NCBI GenBank assembly: GCA_015178975.1
Contig: WHVD01000116.1
Location: 1 to 64,000, forward strand
Source: Hysterangium stoloniferum
Lineage: Eukaryota; Basidiomycota; Agaricomycetes; Hysterangiales; Hysterangiaceae
DNA length: 64,000 nucleotides
Reading direction: 5' to 3'
Positions 63,554 through 64,000 of this stretch are shown here, piece after piece. Both the position numbers and the translations under genes were made by a program. A model generated the notes under the pieces. It did not search any database and was not told where the DNA came from. It saw nothing but the letters and a program-made list of their open reading frames with translations. Each line of letters begins with the position of its first letter. Positions within the stretch are counted from its first letter, which is position 1.

Positions 63554-64000
63554 GGTAGATGGGACAAGAGAAATAGTTGGGCCTGCTCAGGTCAGGTCAC
63601 GGAAGGAAATAAGTGTACAGATCGGCTGGTTGATTGAAACCCCTACTCTTGGCGCTAATACTCATGCTGTGGGAAAGCAGCACAGCAAATGGTTCTAGGT
63701 TGGGAGTCTGCGACACGTTCCTTGAGGAAATTACAAACCCTCCAGCTCAAATTGTTGAGATATATTGCTCAGAGTATGACATAGCCTTTAAGGGTGGCAA
63801 GGGTACTATTGGAACAATGCAGTTGCTGTTGTTCCGGGAACCGGAATATTTATATTCTAAACAGTGAATTTAGTAGCAGTAGTTAGTTGTATTCTTCAAG
63901 GAAATTTATCATCCCCTTCATCCGCATGAACACCTGCGGTATATTTTCGACAGGAATAATTTCAATTAATGTCAATCTGCAACTATATTCATTGAAGAAA
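63554..64000. other. 5' flank of the PP2C gene with an unsupported ORF
   Basis: This is the upstream side of the PP2C start, so it should hold its promoter; no TATA or other element is distinct. A 77-codon plus-strand frame (63634-63867, MKPLLLALILMLWESSTANG start resembling a signal peptide) has no domain, and a neighbouring frame over the same bases reads LGANTHAVGKQHSKW, so its coding status is doubtful. Confidence 0.35.

Overview
The window looks like repeat-rich accessory DNA of a filamentous basidiomycete, probably a mushroom-forming Agaricomycete. The evidence is short GT-AG introns of about 58-85 nt in the few host genes, chromodomain Ty3/gypsy and Ty1/copia elements side by side, DIRS-like, Helitron and DDE-transposase relics, and no bacterial-style operons. 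Organism assignment is inference from gene families; no rRNA or organelle marker is present.

Layout: 1-9974 is a nearly complete young Ty3/gypsy element on the minus strand (gag-pol of 2322 codons, chromodomain tail in a shifted frame, an extra ORF in the env position, PPT, PBS, one whole LTR and the end of the other). 10-17.4 kb is CpG-containing DNA with a few weak, unrecognised gene candidates and a 17-bp minisatellite. 17.4-26.2 kb is a CpG-poor TE graveyard (gypsy RT, DIRS-like pol, copia integrase, solo LTRs). 26.2-27.5 kb holds the C-terminal half of a serine carboxypeptidase gene. 28.2-30.4 kb has weak gene candidates and a copia-type solo LTR. 30.6-35.1 kb holds a DDE transposase relic and a Helitron relic bracketed by a perfect 16-bp inverted repeat. 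35.2-48.3 kb is a pile of gypsy fragments and LTRs, including two different gypsy elements fused tail to tail at a palindrome. 48.6-50.2 kb is a decayed phosphotransferase (APH-like) gene. 52-56.6 kb has a second DIRS-like relic and a copia pol relic. 57.0-63.6 kb is the clearest story: a PP2C-type phosphatase gene with four introns is split in codon 14 by a 5.07-kb Ty1/copia element with 5-bp target duplications.

Three LTR families recur. LTR-A belongs to the first gypsy element. LTR-B has five copies, one a solo LTR with a perfect target duplication. LTR-C has two copies. The most notable observations are the copia insertion that disrupts the PP2C gene; the fact that this young copia element keeps open frames while lacking catalytic acidic residues in integrase, RT and RNase H (so it was probably mobilised in trans); the unrecognised extra ORF of the gypsy element; and a repeat-palindrome-repeat layout shared by the copia LTR and an isolated LTR-like sequence at 29 kb. 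I found no convincing new multi-gene host system.
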